From contig OZ241994.1 in assembly GCA_965204525.1 (NCBI GenBank), forward strand, positions 1,922,001 through 1,986,000: a DNA stretch of 64,000 bases. The letters run 5' to 3'. Origin of the DNA: Bin5 sp965204525. GTDB lineage: Bacteria > Chloroflexota > Anaerolineae > Caldilineales > Caldilineaceae. The notes under the pieces were generated by a model. The model saw nothing but the letters and a program-made list of their open reading frames with translations. It was not told where the DNA came from and ran no database searches. The first letter of the stretch is position 1, and every line of letters begins with the position of its first letter. Positions 51,848 to 60,366 of the stretch are shown here, piece after piece. The position numbers were made by a program, and so were the translations under genes.

Positions 51848-52909
51848 ATGCGGGGTGTTTTTTTCTGGGAAGCGGCGGGACTATCGCTGGATCGAGCCAA
51901 TCCGTACGGTGGGCTGCTGGCGCGGGCGATGCAGGGCGTCGGCGTCGAGCTGGAGGCGGGACATCCTGAGACGCTGACGAAGGCGTGGCTGCACGAGAAT
52001 CAGGGTAAGATTGACGTCTTGCATCTCAACTGGCCCAACTACATGTATGTCGGGGATGAGTTGGAGGCCCAGTTGGGGCTTTTGGCCGAGCTTATCGACA
52101 ACTTGGCCTTGGCGCGACTGCTCGGGTACAGGCTCGTGTGGACGGTTCACAATCTGTATCCGCATGAGACCAACAGCCACGATTTGGACCATCTGGCTCA
52201 GACGGTCATCACTCATCTGGCGAACTCGGTGATCGTCCATTGCGAGCACGCCCGCGAACTTGTGCGGAAGCATTTTCATCGCACTGCGGGTGTATTTGTC
52301 ATCAATCACGGCAATTTCATGTACCCGTACCCCAACGAGATCGGCCGCGACGAGGCGAGGCGGCGGATGGGGCTGAACGATGAACATTTCGTGTTTTTCT
52401 ACTTCGGTAACGTGCGAAGGTACAAGGGGATTGAGCGTCTGATTGAGGTGTTTCAATCGTTGCCTGGAGAGCATTTGCGGCTGTTGTTGGGCGCCAAGTT
52501 CTACACGGAATACGGCCAGGAACTGGTAGCGTCGGTACCACCGGACGACCAGCGAGTGATATTGCGCTCTTCGCGGCACTTTGCCAACGATGAGTTTCAA
52601 TATCTGTTCAATGCGGGCGATGTCGGCGTCTTTCCCTTCCTGGAGGTCCTGACTTCGGGTTCGGTGATCACGGCCTTCTCCTTTGGCATGCCGGTGATCG
52701 CTCCGGGGGTCGGATGTCTGACCGAGCTGGTCCCTCCTGAGGCGGGCATTGTGTACAGTGCGGAGGATGAGGAGGGGTTGCGCCGGTCGATGCTGGAGAT
52801 TCAGGAGCGGGAGATGGGCCCGATGCGAGAGGCAGCGTGGGCGCGGGCGCATTCGCTGGACTGGGGACAGATTGCCGAGCAGACGCGGCAGGTATACGAG
52901 TCAGGATAG
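51848..52909 (+). CDS. Glycosyltransferase, GT4-like
   Basis: A 353-residue GT-B-fold glycosyltransferase. The N-terminal half has LLARAMQGVG, HLNWPNYMYVG and WTVHNLYPHETNSHD; the C-terminal half has FYFGNVRRYKGIERLIEVF (donor-binding start) and VGVFPFLEVLTSGSVITAFSFGMPVIAP, matching the late E-x7-E-like region of family 4 enzymes. No membrane segment. It uses an NDP-sugar to build a glycan or glycoconjugate; acceptor unknown. It is the only obviously biosynthetic sugar gene in this stretch of oxidoreductases, so some of these may make an activated or modified sugar instead of degrading one. Confidence 0.82.
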   Translation: MRGVFFWEAAGLSLDRANPYGGLLARAMQGVGVELEAGHPETLTKAWLHENQGKIDVLHLNWPNYMYVGDELEAQLGLLAELIDNLALARLLGYRLVWTVHNLYPHETNSHDLDHLAQTVITHLANSVIVHCEHARELVRKHFHRTAGVFVINHGNFMYPYPNEIGRDEARRRMGLNDEHFVFFYFGNVRRYKGIERLIEVFQSLPGEHLRLLLGAKFYTEYGQELVASVPPDDQRVILRSSRHFANDEFQYLFNAGDVGVFPFLEVLTSGSVITAFSFGMPVIAPGVGCLTELVPPEAGIVYSAEDEEGLRRSMLEIQEREMGPMREAAWARAHSLDWGQIAEQTRQVYESG

Positions 52910-52982
52910 CGTGACGGCTGTTACCGCAGAGTGCAGTTCATGGCGGGAAAGTTGGAGACGGCGGAGGTTACAGGAGATTCCC

Positions 52983-54164
52983 GTGAGGATCACAGAGGTC
53001 AAAGCCCTCGAGATTGATCTGGATGCTTTGAATTCCGGCCGGAGACGAAGGGATGAGGATAGCGCGCCCAGGCCGTCCTATGTGTGGGATGGGTTGGAGC
53101 CGTCGAGCCCGATGGGGCGCTATCCGAAATTCAAGACGCGGAGATCGTCGTGGTCCGCCAAGTGGAAGAGCACGGTGTGCGTGGTTACGGCCGAGGACGG
53201 GAGCTTTGGGCTGGGCGTCTCTTCGTTCGCGGGGCCTGTCAGCAGAATAATCAACGATCACTTCGCACCGTACATCGTTGGCGAGAACTGCATGGCAACG
53301 GAGAAGCTGTTTGACATGATGTCGCGTCTGGCATCGCCGTACGGAAGCCAGGGGCTGGCCAGCTATGCCATCAGCGCCGTCGACCTGGCGCTGTGGGACC
53401 TGAAGGGGAAGGTGCTGGAGCGGCCGGTCTATGAGCTGCTGGGCGGACCGCAGAAAGAGAGGATCTTCTGTTACGCCACCGGTTTCGAGGCGGCGTGGTA
53501 CATGGAGCTGGGGTTTCAGGCGGTGAAACTGCCGTTTCCCTACGGGCCGGCTGACGGCGAGGAAGGTCTGAAGAAGGCAGAGGAACTGGTGGCAGGTGTC
53601 CGTGAGCTGATAGGACCCGACGCGGCGTTGATGCTGGACTGCTGGATGGCGCTGGACGTGGATTACACGGTGCGGCTGGCAGAAAGGTTGCGGCCCTACC
53701 GACTCAGGTGGATTGAGGACTATTTGCTGCCGGATGACAGAGAGGGATTCATGCAGGTGCGGCAGCGGCTTCCGTGGCAGACCTTGGCGACGGGGGAGCA
53801 CTGGTATCTGCCGCAGCGATTTGCGCAGGCGGCCAACGAGCGTCCGGTGGATATATGGCAGCCGGACCCGCTGTGGGTGGGCGGGATATCGTCGTGTGTG
53901 CGCATCTGTCATATTGCAGAGGGGGCAGGGCTGGAGGTGATCCCGCACGGGGGCATGAACTTTCCGTATGGGCAGCATCTTGCTTATGCCATGCCGGCCA
54001 TTACCTGGGGTGAGCGGTCCGGGGGCGTCTCACCGCCCGGCGTGCCGCTTGCCGAGATGGTTACTTTGCCCGGAACGGCGGTCATCGAGGACGGTTATCT
54101 CGTTCCCAGCGACGCGCCGGGATTCGGTATTGAAGTCGACAGGGCAACGCTCACAGGCCTCTGA
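52983..54164 (+). CDS. Enolase-superfamily dehydratase, L-rhamnonate dehydratase-like
   Basis: A 393-residue mandelate racemase-subgroup enzyme. Metal ligands are visible as Asp219 (MLDCWM), Glu245 (WIEDYL) and Glu272 (TGEHWY), with a catalytic His in VIPHGGMNFPYGQHL. The N-terminal segment YPKFKTRRSSW and the TGEHWY/IPHGG signatures match RhmD-type enzymes that turn L-rhamnonate into 2-keto-3-deoxy-L-rhamnonate. The frame extends upstream to 52749 over the glycosyltransferase, but GTG at 52983 has AGGAG six bases before it. An HpcH/HpaI aldolase that could do the next step is encoded at 60367. Confidence 0.85.
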   Translation: MRITEVKALEIDLDALNSGRRRRDEDSAPRPSYVWDGLEPSSPMGRYPKFKTRRSSWSAKWKSTVCVVTAEDGSFGLGVSSFAGPVSRIINDHFAPYIVGENCMATEKLFDMMSRLASPYGSQGLASYAISAVDLALWDLKGKVLERPVYELLGGPQKERIFCYATGFEAAWYMELGFQAVKLPFPYGPADGEEGLKKAEELVAGVRELIGPDAALMLDCWMALDVDYTVRLAERLRPYRLRWIEDYLLPDDREGFMQVRQRLPWQTLATGEHWYLPQRFAQAANERPVDIWQPDPLWVGGISSCVRICHIAEGAGLEVIPHGGMNFPYGQHLAYAMPAITWGERSGGVSPPGVPLAEMVTLPGTAVIEDGYLVPSDAPGFGIEVDRATLTGL

Positions 54165-54319
54165 GACAGTCCAAGCACGTAAGGACAGGGTTTGATAGCA
54201 GTTGGACAGCCTGATAGTGTTGATGGTTGGACGAAAGAACTGATTGCGAATTCAGGAGTACGGCTAGCGTATCGCCCCGGACGACAAGCTCCCTAACAGA
54301 CATTTTGTCAGGATCGAAA

Positions 54320-55507
54320 ATGGACCAGCAAAGTTTTCATATAGAGGTCAGCGGTCTTTGGAAGGTTTTCGGCAGCAGGCCGGAGCGGGCGCTGCAGCCG
54401 GAACACGCGTCAAAGAGCCGCGACGACATTCAAGAGGAACTGGGCCTTGTTATCGGGCTGCGGGATCTCTCCTTCAGCGTTCCGAGAGGCCAGACATTCG
54501 TGGTGATGGGGCTTTCTGGAAGCGGAAAGTCTACGCTGGCGCGCTGCCTGATCAGGTTGATTGAAGCGACGCAGGGGCAGATCCAGTTCGACGGGGAAGA
54601 CATACTCAGGTACTCACAGGAGGATTTGAGGCAGTTTCGGCGGGACAAGATCGCGATGGTGTTTCAGAATTACGCGCTTCTTCCCCACCGCCGCGTGCTG
54701 GACAATGTGGCGTACGGCCTTGAAGTACAGGGCATGGACAAAGACAGCCGCTATCAGGCGGCGGCCGAAGCGATTGAGACCGTGGGCCTGAAGGGCTGGG
54801 AATATTACTATCCGAACGAGATGAGCGGAGGCATGCAGCAGAGGGTAGGGCTTGCCAGGGCGCTGGCGGTCAACCCGGAAGTGCTGATCATGGACGAGCC
54901 GTTCAGCGGATTGGACCCGCTCATTCGCAGGGAGATGCAGGATGAACTGGTCATGCTGCAGTCTGAGCTTCAGAAGACGATCATATTCATCACGCACGAC
55001 CTGGATGAGGCGCTCAAGCTGGGCGATCGCATCGCTATTATGCGAGATGGCGTCATCGTCCAGGAAGGAACACCGGAGGAGATCGTCACGCGACCGGCCA
55101 ACGACTATGTATCCGATTTTGTTCAGGACGTATCGCGCGCCAAGGTGATCCGGGCGGGGTCGATTATGCAGGAGCCTGACGTCATTATTCACGAAGGACA
55201 GGACGCCCGCGCTGCGCTGGAAGCCATGCGGGACAATCAGGCCGGGGCTGCCTATATTGTGGGGGACGGCGACATCCTCAAGGGAATTCTGACGCAAAAC
55301 CAGGTTACGGATCTGGCGAACCAGCGAATTGAGGTCCTGAAGGCGGCGCAGACCGAAGGACTGGCGACCACCAGCCCTGCAACTTTCATTGAGAGTATCA
55401 TCCCCCTGGCAGCTGAAACGGAGCGCTACATCGCAGTGGTAGACGAAGAGGGACGGTTGCTGGGCGAGATTGACCGGCGCGCGCTTTTGGCCGGCATGGT
55501 GGATTAG
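54320..55507 (+). CDS. Glycine betaine/L-proline ABC transporter ATP-binding protein with CBS domains
   Basis: A 395-residue ATPase of the OpuAA/ProV type. Walker A GLSGSGKST is near residue 65, signature MSGGMQQRVGLARAL near 168, Walker B VLIMDEPFSGLDP near 188, and the switch His in IFITHDLDEA follows. Residues ~276-395 form a tandem CBS module (IHEGQDARAALEAM... and FIESIIPLAAETERYIAVVDEEG), which in this family senses ionic strength or a nucleotide. ATG at 54320 is used in preference to the upstream 54227 frame start, which lacks a ribosome-binding site. First gene of a compatible-solute import unit. Confidence 0.93.
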   Translation: MDQQSFHIEVSGLWKVFGSRPERALQPEHASKSRDDIQEELGLVIGLRDLSFSVPRGQTFVVMGLSGSGKSTLARCLIRLIEATQGQIQFDGEDILRYSQEDLRQFRRDKIAMVFQNYALLPHRRVLDNVAYGLEVQGMDKDSRYQAAAEAIETVGLKGWEYYYPNEMSGGMQQRVGLARALAVNPEVLIMDEPFSGLDPLIRREMQDELVMLQSELQKTIIFITHDLDEALKLGDRIAIMRDGVIVQEGTPEEIVTRPANDYVSDFVQDVSRAKVIRAGSIMQEPDVIIHEGQDARAALEAMRDNQAGAAYIVGDGDILKGILTQNQVTDLANQRIEVLKAAQTEGLATTSPATFIESIIPLAAETERYIAVVDEEGRLLGEIDRRALLAGMVD

Positions 55508-55549
55508 CTTCCCGGCAGAGAGTTGGCAGGTTAGAGAGGAGGCTTTGAG

Positions 55550-56713
55550 ATGACCCAGATTGAAAGCTCACCGGCAGGCGCTGAGCCGCCAGCCAAGCCA
55601 GTTGGGATGGACGCAATACTCAGGATCGAAGGTTTGGATTCGTCGCTGCCGGTTCGCGGGGCGGGCAGGAGAGATATGCCGCCAGAGGAGTCTCATGCGC
55701 CGCGCAGCCAGGCGGCGCTTCCCCCTTATTTTTGGCTGGTCTCATGGGGGCTGGTAATCGTTGTGCTATTGGCCTCTTTCGGTATCTGGGGCGCGGAAAT
55801 GGAGTTTCCCACCACAGTTTCCCGGACCGAAGTCGAAACTGACAACGGGGGAACTCTGGTCCTGGAGAAGACGGTGCGCGAGGTGATCGGGGGCGCGATA
55901 GACGACGCGGTCGACTGGATAACGCGCGAGATCAGCTGGCTGTTCGACGGGCTGAGCAGCGCGGTTGCGTATTCGCTGGTCACGATTGAGAACGTATTGA
56001 AGTGGATTCCGTGGCCGACGGTCGTCGTGGCGCTTGCTCTGCTTGCTTATGCAGTGGGGCGCTGGAGGATGCTTGGGTTTACTTTGTTCGCTCTGCTGTT
56101 TGTGGGCTTCATGGACTTGTGGGAGAACACGATCGACACGATTGCGCTCATGGTGGTAGCGGTGGTGATTTCTGTATCGGTCGGATTGCCGCTGGGCGTG
56201 CTGGCGGCGCGCAACCGCGTGGCGGACAATCTGATGCGGCCTATCCTGGATGGCATGCAGACGATGCCCAGCTTCGTCTATCTGCTTCCGGGGCTCCTCT
56301 TTTTCGGTCTGGGGAAGCCGGCCGGTATTTTTGCCACGCTCATCTACGCGGTGCCGCCGGTGATCCGGCTGACCAATCTGGGGATCCGGCAGGTGTCGGC
56401 GGAGGCGGTGGAGGCGGCGCATGCGTTTGGCACGACGCCATTTCAGCTGCTGACCAAGGTGCAGATCCCGATGGCGCTGCCGACGATCATGGCGGGCATC
56501 AACCAGACGACGATGATGGCGCTGGCGATGGTGACGATCGCGAGTATGGTGGCCGCGGGCGGGCTGGGCGACAACGTGTTGCGTGCGTTGCAGAAGAACC
56601 AGCCGGGCAACGGCGCGATTGCGGGGCTGGCGATCGTGTTTCTGGCGATCATCATTGATCGCTTGACGCAGTCGGTTGCGCAAGAACAGCAGGACAGGCG
56701 GAGTGCGGGGTAG
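55550..56713 (+). CDS. Glycine betaine/L-proline ABC transporter permease
   Basis: A 387-residue ProW/OpuAB-type permease. A hydrophilic N-terminal extension of about 60 residues precedes the first helix (FWLVSWGLVIVVLLASFGIWG), then a periplasmic segment, then five or so helices and the EAA loop AVEAAHAFGTTPFQLLTKVQIP. The segment GMQTMPSFVYLLPGLLFFGLG is highly typical of the family. ATG at 55550 follows GGAGGC. It lies 42 bases after the ATPase gene. The binding-protein gene expected next is displaced by an unrelated EEP-fold gene and a broken copy. Confidence 0.93.
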   Translation: MTQIESSPAGAEPPAKPVGMDAILRIEGLDSSLPVRGAGRRDMPPEESHAPRSQAALPPYFWLVSWGLVIVVLLASFGIWGAEMEFPTTVSRTEVETDNGGTLVLEKTVREVIGGAIDDAVDWITREISWLFDGLSSAVAYSLVTIENVLKWIPWPTVVVALALLAYAVGRWRMLGFTLFALLFVGFMDLWENTIDTIALMVVAVVISVSVGLPLGVLAARNRVADNLMRPILDGMQTMPSFVYLLPGLLFFGLGKPAGIFATLIYAVPPVIRLTNLGIRQVSAEAVEAAHAFGTTPFQLLTKVQIPMALPTIMAGINQTTMMALAMVTIASMVAAGGLGDNVLRALQKNQPGNGAIAGLAIVFLAIIIDRLTQSVAQEQQDRRSAG

Positions 56714-56838
56714 GCCCTTCACAGGTGCCGAGTTTAAAGGGGTGGCACTGCGCCCCTCAGTGACTGGGCAAAATCGTTCCTGCGTTGCCCTGTTTCCTGT
56801 CAGACAGCATTTCACCAATAGATCAATTTGAGGTTGGT

Positions 56839-57723
56839 ATGGTGACAAAAGTCGCATGTTGGAATATCAACAGAAGTCGCGATGCGTGGAAAGAGCTATT
56901 GCAGATGGATGCCGACGTCGCCTTGCTGCAGGAAGTTGGCGATGGCTTGGCCAAGGAAATTACTGGAGTTAAGACGGGTAGCCGAGAGCACTGGGATTCA
57001 CACGTTTGGAATTCATGCTGGTACAAAAAGAAATTCCCGAAATTGTTCGACAGGTGGCCGATGGTTGTGAAGTTGTCGAACCGAGTCGAGGTTGAATGGT
57101 TCAAGCAGGTTTCGCCAATTGGTGGGACCTGTGAGGACGAAATCGCCGTCAGCGGGATCGGTACTATCGCCGCCGCCAGAATAATTCCTCAGGCTCAGGA
57201 CTCACAGCCGTTCATCGCTGTGTCGATGTATGCACGCTGGATAACACCCCATCCATCGGCAAAGAGCGACTTTAAAGTCGGCTATTCCGATGGTTCGGCG
57301 CACAGAATCATCTCGGATCTGTCGGCGTTCATCGGCAGTATGGACTCTAGCACGCACCGAATCCTTGTGGCAGGAGATCTCAATATGTGCTATGGAACTG
57401 TCGATGACTGTGCTAAGGGATTTGCTGTTCGAGAAAGGACCGTCTGGGACAGGATGGATGCGATAGGCCTGGAGTTTCTCGGGCCACAGTGCCCAAACGG
57501 TAGACGGGCAGTTCCCACACCCAAGTGCCTGCCGCCTGACACAAAGAATGTGCCGACGTATTGCCCTTCAGGGACTCCAAAAGAGAAGGCAGCCGATCAA
57601 TTGGACTATGTATTCGCTTCGCGTGGTTTCCACAAGGGCATCAATGTACGGGCTCTCAATGATGTTGAATGCTGGGGCAAAAGTGACCATTGTCGCCTGC
57701 TAATCGAAGTGGATGATGCCTGA
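56839..57723 (+). CDS. Endonuclease/exonuclease/phosphatase (EEP) family protein
   Basis: A 294-residue EEP-fold hydrolase. All core motifs are present: Asn in ACWNINRSR, Glu in ALLQEVGDG, Asp/Asn in LVAGDLNMCYG, and the C-terminal SDH in WGKSDHCRLL, so a metal-dependent phosphodiesterase or phosphatase activity is likely. Pairs of Cys occur near the C-terminal third (CPNGRR, CLPPD, CPSG). Base composition is visibly less GC-rich than the neighbours, and the gene separates the permease from the binding-protein genes of one transporter, suggesting later insertion. ATG at 56839 follows GAGGTTGGT. Confidence 0.8.
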   Translation: MVTKVACWNINRSRDAWKELLQMDADVALLQEVGDGLAKEITGVKTGSREHWDSHVWNSCWYKKKFPKLFDRWPMVVKLSNRVEVEWFKQVSPIGGTCEDEIAVSGIGTIAAARIIPQAQDSQPFIAVSMYARWITPHPSAKSDFKVGYSDGSAHRIISDLSAFIGSMDSSTHRILVAGDLNMCYGTVDDCAKGFAVRERTVWDRMDAIGLEFLGPQCPNGRRAVPTPKCLPPDTKNVPTYCPSGTPKEKAADQLDYVFASRGFHKGINVRALNDVECWGKSDHCRLLIEVDDA

Positions 57724-57761
57724 ATAATAGGCCGGGTGTTGACATATCAGGGGCACTCTTT

Positions 57762-58839
57762 GTGTGCCTAGGCTGCAACCATTGTCCTCAGGGTCACTAT
57801 CGGAGTCGTTTGAATATTGTCAAAAGAGTGGAGATAGCCTCCACATCAATATTCAGTTTCCTTTTCCTGCTGCTCTTCGTCTCTGTCCTCATAGGTTGTG
57901 CGCCGGGGGAGCAGAACCTCTCAGGCATAGCGCCTGACTCTTCCAGCTCGATAGAGACGATCGTCTTCGCAGATTACAACTGGCCCAGCACCCAGATTCA
58001 GAATCGCATCGCCCAATACATAGTTGAAATGGGGTATGGCTATTCCACCGATGTGGTTTTCGGTGCGACATTGCCGTTGTTCCAGGGCTTACGCAGGGGA
58101 GAAATCCACGTGAGCTTGGAAGATTTGGCTGCCTAATCAGATTGAGGCGTGGTACGAGGCTGAGGCGAATGGGGAGGTGGTTGAGGTCGGGAAGAGCCTG
58201 GGACATGACTGGCAGTCGGCTTTCGTGATACCCGCTTATCTACAGGAGCAGCATCCTGACCTGGATAGCGTCGAGGACCTGAAGGAGGAACGGTTCAAGG
58301 CGTTGTTTGCGAACGCTGAATCGGGCGGTAAGGCGCGGCTGGTTTCGTGTGTGATCGGATGGGCGTGTGAGGAGGTCAATGCCGCCCAGATCGAGGGCTA
58401 CGGCCTGGAAGAGCATGTTCACATTATCAACCCGGGAGACGGCGCGGCGTTGAACGCTGATCTCTACGGCGCGTACGGGAAGGGCGAACCGTGGCTTGGC
58501 TACCAATGGGGCACGAATGATCCGGCGCTGCTTCTGGACCTGATGCGGCTTGAGGAGCCGGCACACAGCGAAGAGTGTTGGTCGACGACAAAGGCCTGTG
58601 CTTACCCAGACGCTACGATCGTCATCGCGGTGCATCCGGACCTGTTCGAGGCCGCCCCGGATGTGGTCGAGATGCTGCGGGCGTGGGAGTTTCGCATCAG
58701 TTTATATCGGGAAGTCGCGGCCTGACTGGATGAGAACAGCGATGCAAGCTCCAATGATGCCGCGCTGTGGTGGCTTAGCGGCAACGTCGATATCTGGCGC
58801 AACTGGGGCTCCGACTTTGATTTGACCGTCTGCCCATAG
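57762..58839 (+). pseudogene. Broken glycine betaine/proline-binding protein gene (ProX/OpuAC-like)
   Basis: This region reads through as a near-copy of the intact binding protein at 59128-60195, but is disrupted. A lipoprotein signal (VLIGCAPG) and first lobe run in one frame to a stop at 58134-58136. One extra G near 58120 shifts the frame; the match then resumes (IWLPNQIEAWYEAE, then VEVGKSLGHDWQSAFVIP) to a TGA at 58723-58725, where the intact gene has Arg-Trp; the same frame continues to a final TAG at 58837-58839. The two damaging changes are independent, so it is not a functional gene unless frameshifting occurs. Start codon uncertain. Confidence 0.85.
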
Positions 58840-58849
58840 CCTGATAACA

Positions 58850-59041
58850 TGGGGTCGCGGAAAAGAGACTCCGCCCCATTCGGGACAGCCGAGCTGACAA
58901 GAAACCTGCAAGGTTTTCTTCGGAAAACTGTCAGACCTGAATTCGCAGTTACTTATTCGCTTGGCGTTGCCCGGGTGGGCACCAATCCAAGGAGAGGTTA
59001 ACGGGGCCGGACTTCAGCCTGATTGAAGGCCGAAAGGCCTT
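58850..59041 (+). ncRNA. Candidate structured RNA or leader ahead of the intact binding-protein gene
   Basis: Four stable stems follow each other in the 288-base gap. Stem 1: GCGGA (58857-58861) with TCCGC (58870-58874), extended by TGGG/CCCA. Stem 2: CTGACA (58894-58899) with TGTCAG (58929-58934), enclosing GTTTTC-TTCG-GAAAAC (58913-58928), a UUCG tetraloop hairpin, in competition with AAACCT-GCA-AGGTTT (58902-58916). Stem 3: TGCCC/GGGCA (58968-58981) within CTTGG/CCAAG. Stem 4: AAGGCC-GAAA-GGCCTT (59026-59041), a GNRA tetraloop hairpin. I could not match it to a known riboswitch. It may be a leader controlling the gene at 59128 or a small RNA. Confidence 0.4.
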
Positions 59042-59127
59042 GGCGGGAAAGTTATTCCGCGCCCTTTTGAGAATGTGTGCCTCCGATAGAGTGGCCTCTC
59101 TTCAAACCACACCCATAGGAGAGAACT

Positions 59128-60195
59128 ATGCGCACCCAATATCGAATCCTCATACTGTCGCTTATTTTCATTTTCGTGGCCGGAGCTTGTGTACCGGCTG
59201 GAGAGAGTGCGCCAAGTGAGGACGCAGCGGCCCCGGCGGCCCCGGCAGCTCCGGCAGCCTCCATTGACACGATCATATTCAGCGACTTGAATTGGAGCAG
59301 TGCCCAGATTCAGAACCGTGTCGCACAGTACATTGTGGAGAAGGGCTACGGATATTCAACTGACGTTGTATTTGGCTCAACTTTACCTTTATTCCAAGGC
59401 TTGCGCAATGGAGATACTCATGTGACCCTGGAAATCTGGCTGCCCAACCAGGATGAGGCCTGGTATGAAGCCCTGGGCAACGAGGAGGTTGTTGAGATTG
59501 GCGCGAGCCTGGGCAAGGACTGGCAGTCTGCTTTCGTCATTCCCAAGTATCTGCAGGAGCAGTATCCTGAGCTGGACAGTGTTGAGGACCTGAAGGACGA
59601 GCAGTTCAAAGAGTTGTTTGCGACTGCCGAGACGGGTGGCAAGGCGCGACTGGTTTCCTGTGTTATTGGCTGGGCGTGTGAAGAGGTCAATGCTGCGCAG
59701 GTCAGCGGCTATGAGCTGGAGGACCATGTCCATATCGTGAATCCGGGCGACGGCGCGGCGCTGAATGCCGACCTGTATGGCGCCTATGAGAAGCAGGAAC
59801 CATGGATCGGATACCAGTGGGGCACCAACGATCCAGCCCTCATTCTGGACCTGGTCCGGCTGGAAGAGCCGGCCTACAGTGATGAGTGCTGGTCTGCGAA
59901 CAAGGCTTGCGCTTACGAAGACGCCGATATTCTGATTGCGGTCCATCCGGACCTGGTGGACGCCGCCCCCGACGTCGTCGCAATGCTGGAAGCGTGGGAC
60001 TTCAATATCGAAGTTTACAAAGAGGTTGCCCGCTGGCTGAATGAAAACAGTGACGCCAGCAGCAATGACGCCGCTCTGTGGTGGCTGAACAGCAGGTCGG
60101 ACATTTGGAGCGGATGGGTGACGGACGACGCTGCGGCGGCCATAGAGGAAGCGCTGGCTGCCAACGAAATCCCCGACGGCTGGCCCACTGAGTAA
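59128..60195 (+). CDS. Glycine betaine/proline ABC transporter substrate-binding lipoprotein
   Basis: A 355-residue OpuAC-family binding protein. The N terminus is a lipoprotein signal with lipobox VAGAC (Cys21) and an Ala/Pro linker including a repeated APAAPAAPAA. The mature part has WSSAQIQNRVAQYIVEKGYGY, LRNGDTHVTLEIWLPNQ, VSCVIGWACEEVN and YQWGTNDPALILDLVRLEEP, with several Trp residues that would line a quaternary-amine pocket. ATG at 59128 follows AGGAGAGAAC. It is an intact paralogue of the broken gene just upstream, and serves the ATPase and permease at 54320-56713. An intrinsic terminator follows. Confidence 0.92.
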   Translation: MRTQYRILILSLIFIFVAGACVPAGESAPSEDAAAPAAPAAPAASIDTIIFSDLNWSSAQIQNRVAQYIVEKGYGYSTDVVFGSTLPLFQGLRNGDTHVTLEIWLPNQDEAWYEALGNEEVVEIGASLGKDWQSAFVIPKYLQEQYPELDSVEDLKDEQFKELFATAETGGKARLVSCVIGWACEEVNAAQVSGYELEDHVHIVNPGDGAALNADLYGAYEKQEPWIGYQWGTNDPALILDLVRLEEPAYSDECWSANKACAYEDADILIAVHPDLVDAAPDVVAMLEAWDFNIEVYKEVARWLNENSDASSNDAALWWLNSRSDIWSGWVTDDAAAAIEEALAANEIPDGWPTE

Positions 60196-60239
60196 CCAGA
60201 GCTACGCCTCATAGCACAGTCTAGAGTCACGACGAATCC

Positions 60240-60272
60240 GGGCGGTCCCTTTTACGGGGCCGCCCTTATTTT
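60240..60272 (+). terminator. Intrinsic terminator after the betaine-binding-protein gene
   Basis: GGGCGGTCCC (60240-60249) pairs with GGGGCCGCCC (60256-60265) across loop TTTTAC, ten pairs with one wobble, followed by TTATTTT. It ends 45 bases beyond the stop codon, closing the transporter unit. Confidence 0.8.
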
Positions 60273-60295
60273 GAATGTTGAACTTAGGCTATAAT
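60266..60295 (+). promoter_or_regulatory. Promoter ahead of the aldolase gene
   Basis: A perfect TATAAT at 60290-60295 lies just after the terminator, with TTATTT 18 bases before it (60266-60271) as a weak -35. Transcription would start about 65 bases ahead of the aldolase gene. Confidence 0.5.
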
Positions 60296-60366
60296 GGCCG
60301 GAATAGTTGCGCCATTTTCCCCAACAGAGGAAACTCGAATCCAGGCAGAAGGAGAGAAGTGTAGAA

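Noticed and set aside
52749..52982. N-terminal extension of the rhamnonate dehydratase-like protein into the glycosyltransferase gene
   Set aside because: The extension is Arg/Trp-rich shadow sequence overlapping the glycosyltransferase; a GTG with a good ribosome-binding site at 52983 gives the family N terminus.
58850..59041. Known c-di-AMP (ydaO) riboswitch, expected ahead of osmolyte genes
   Set aside because: The conserved GGGGAACC-like and GAATCC/CAGCTAAC segments are absent, so the region was kept only as an unassigned structured RNA candidate.
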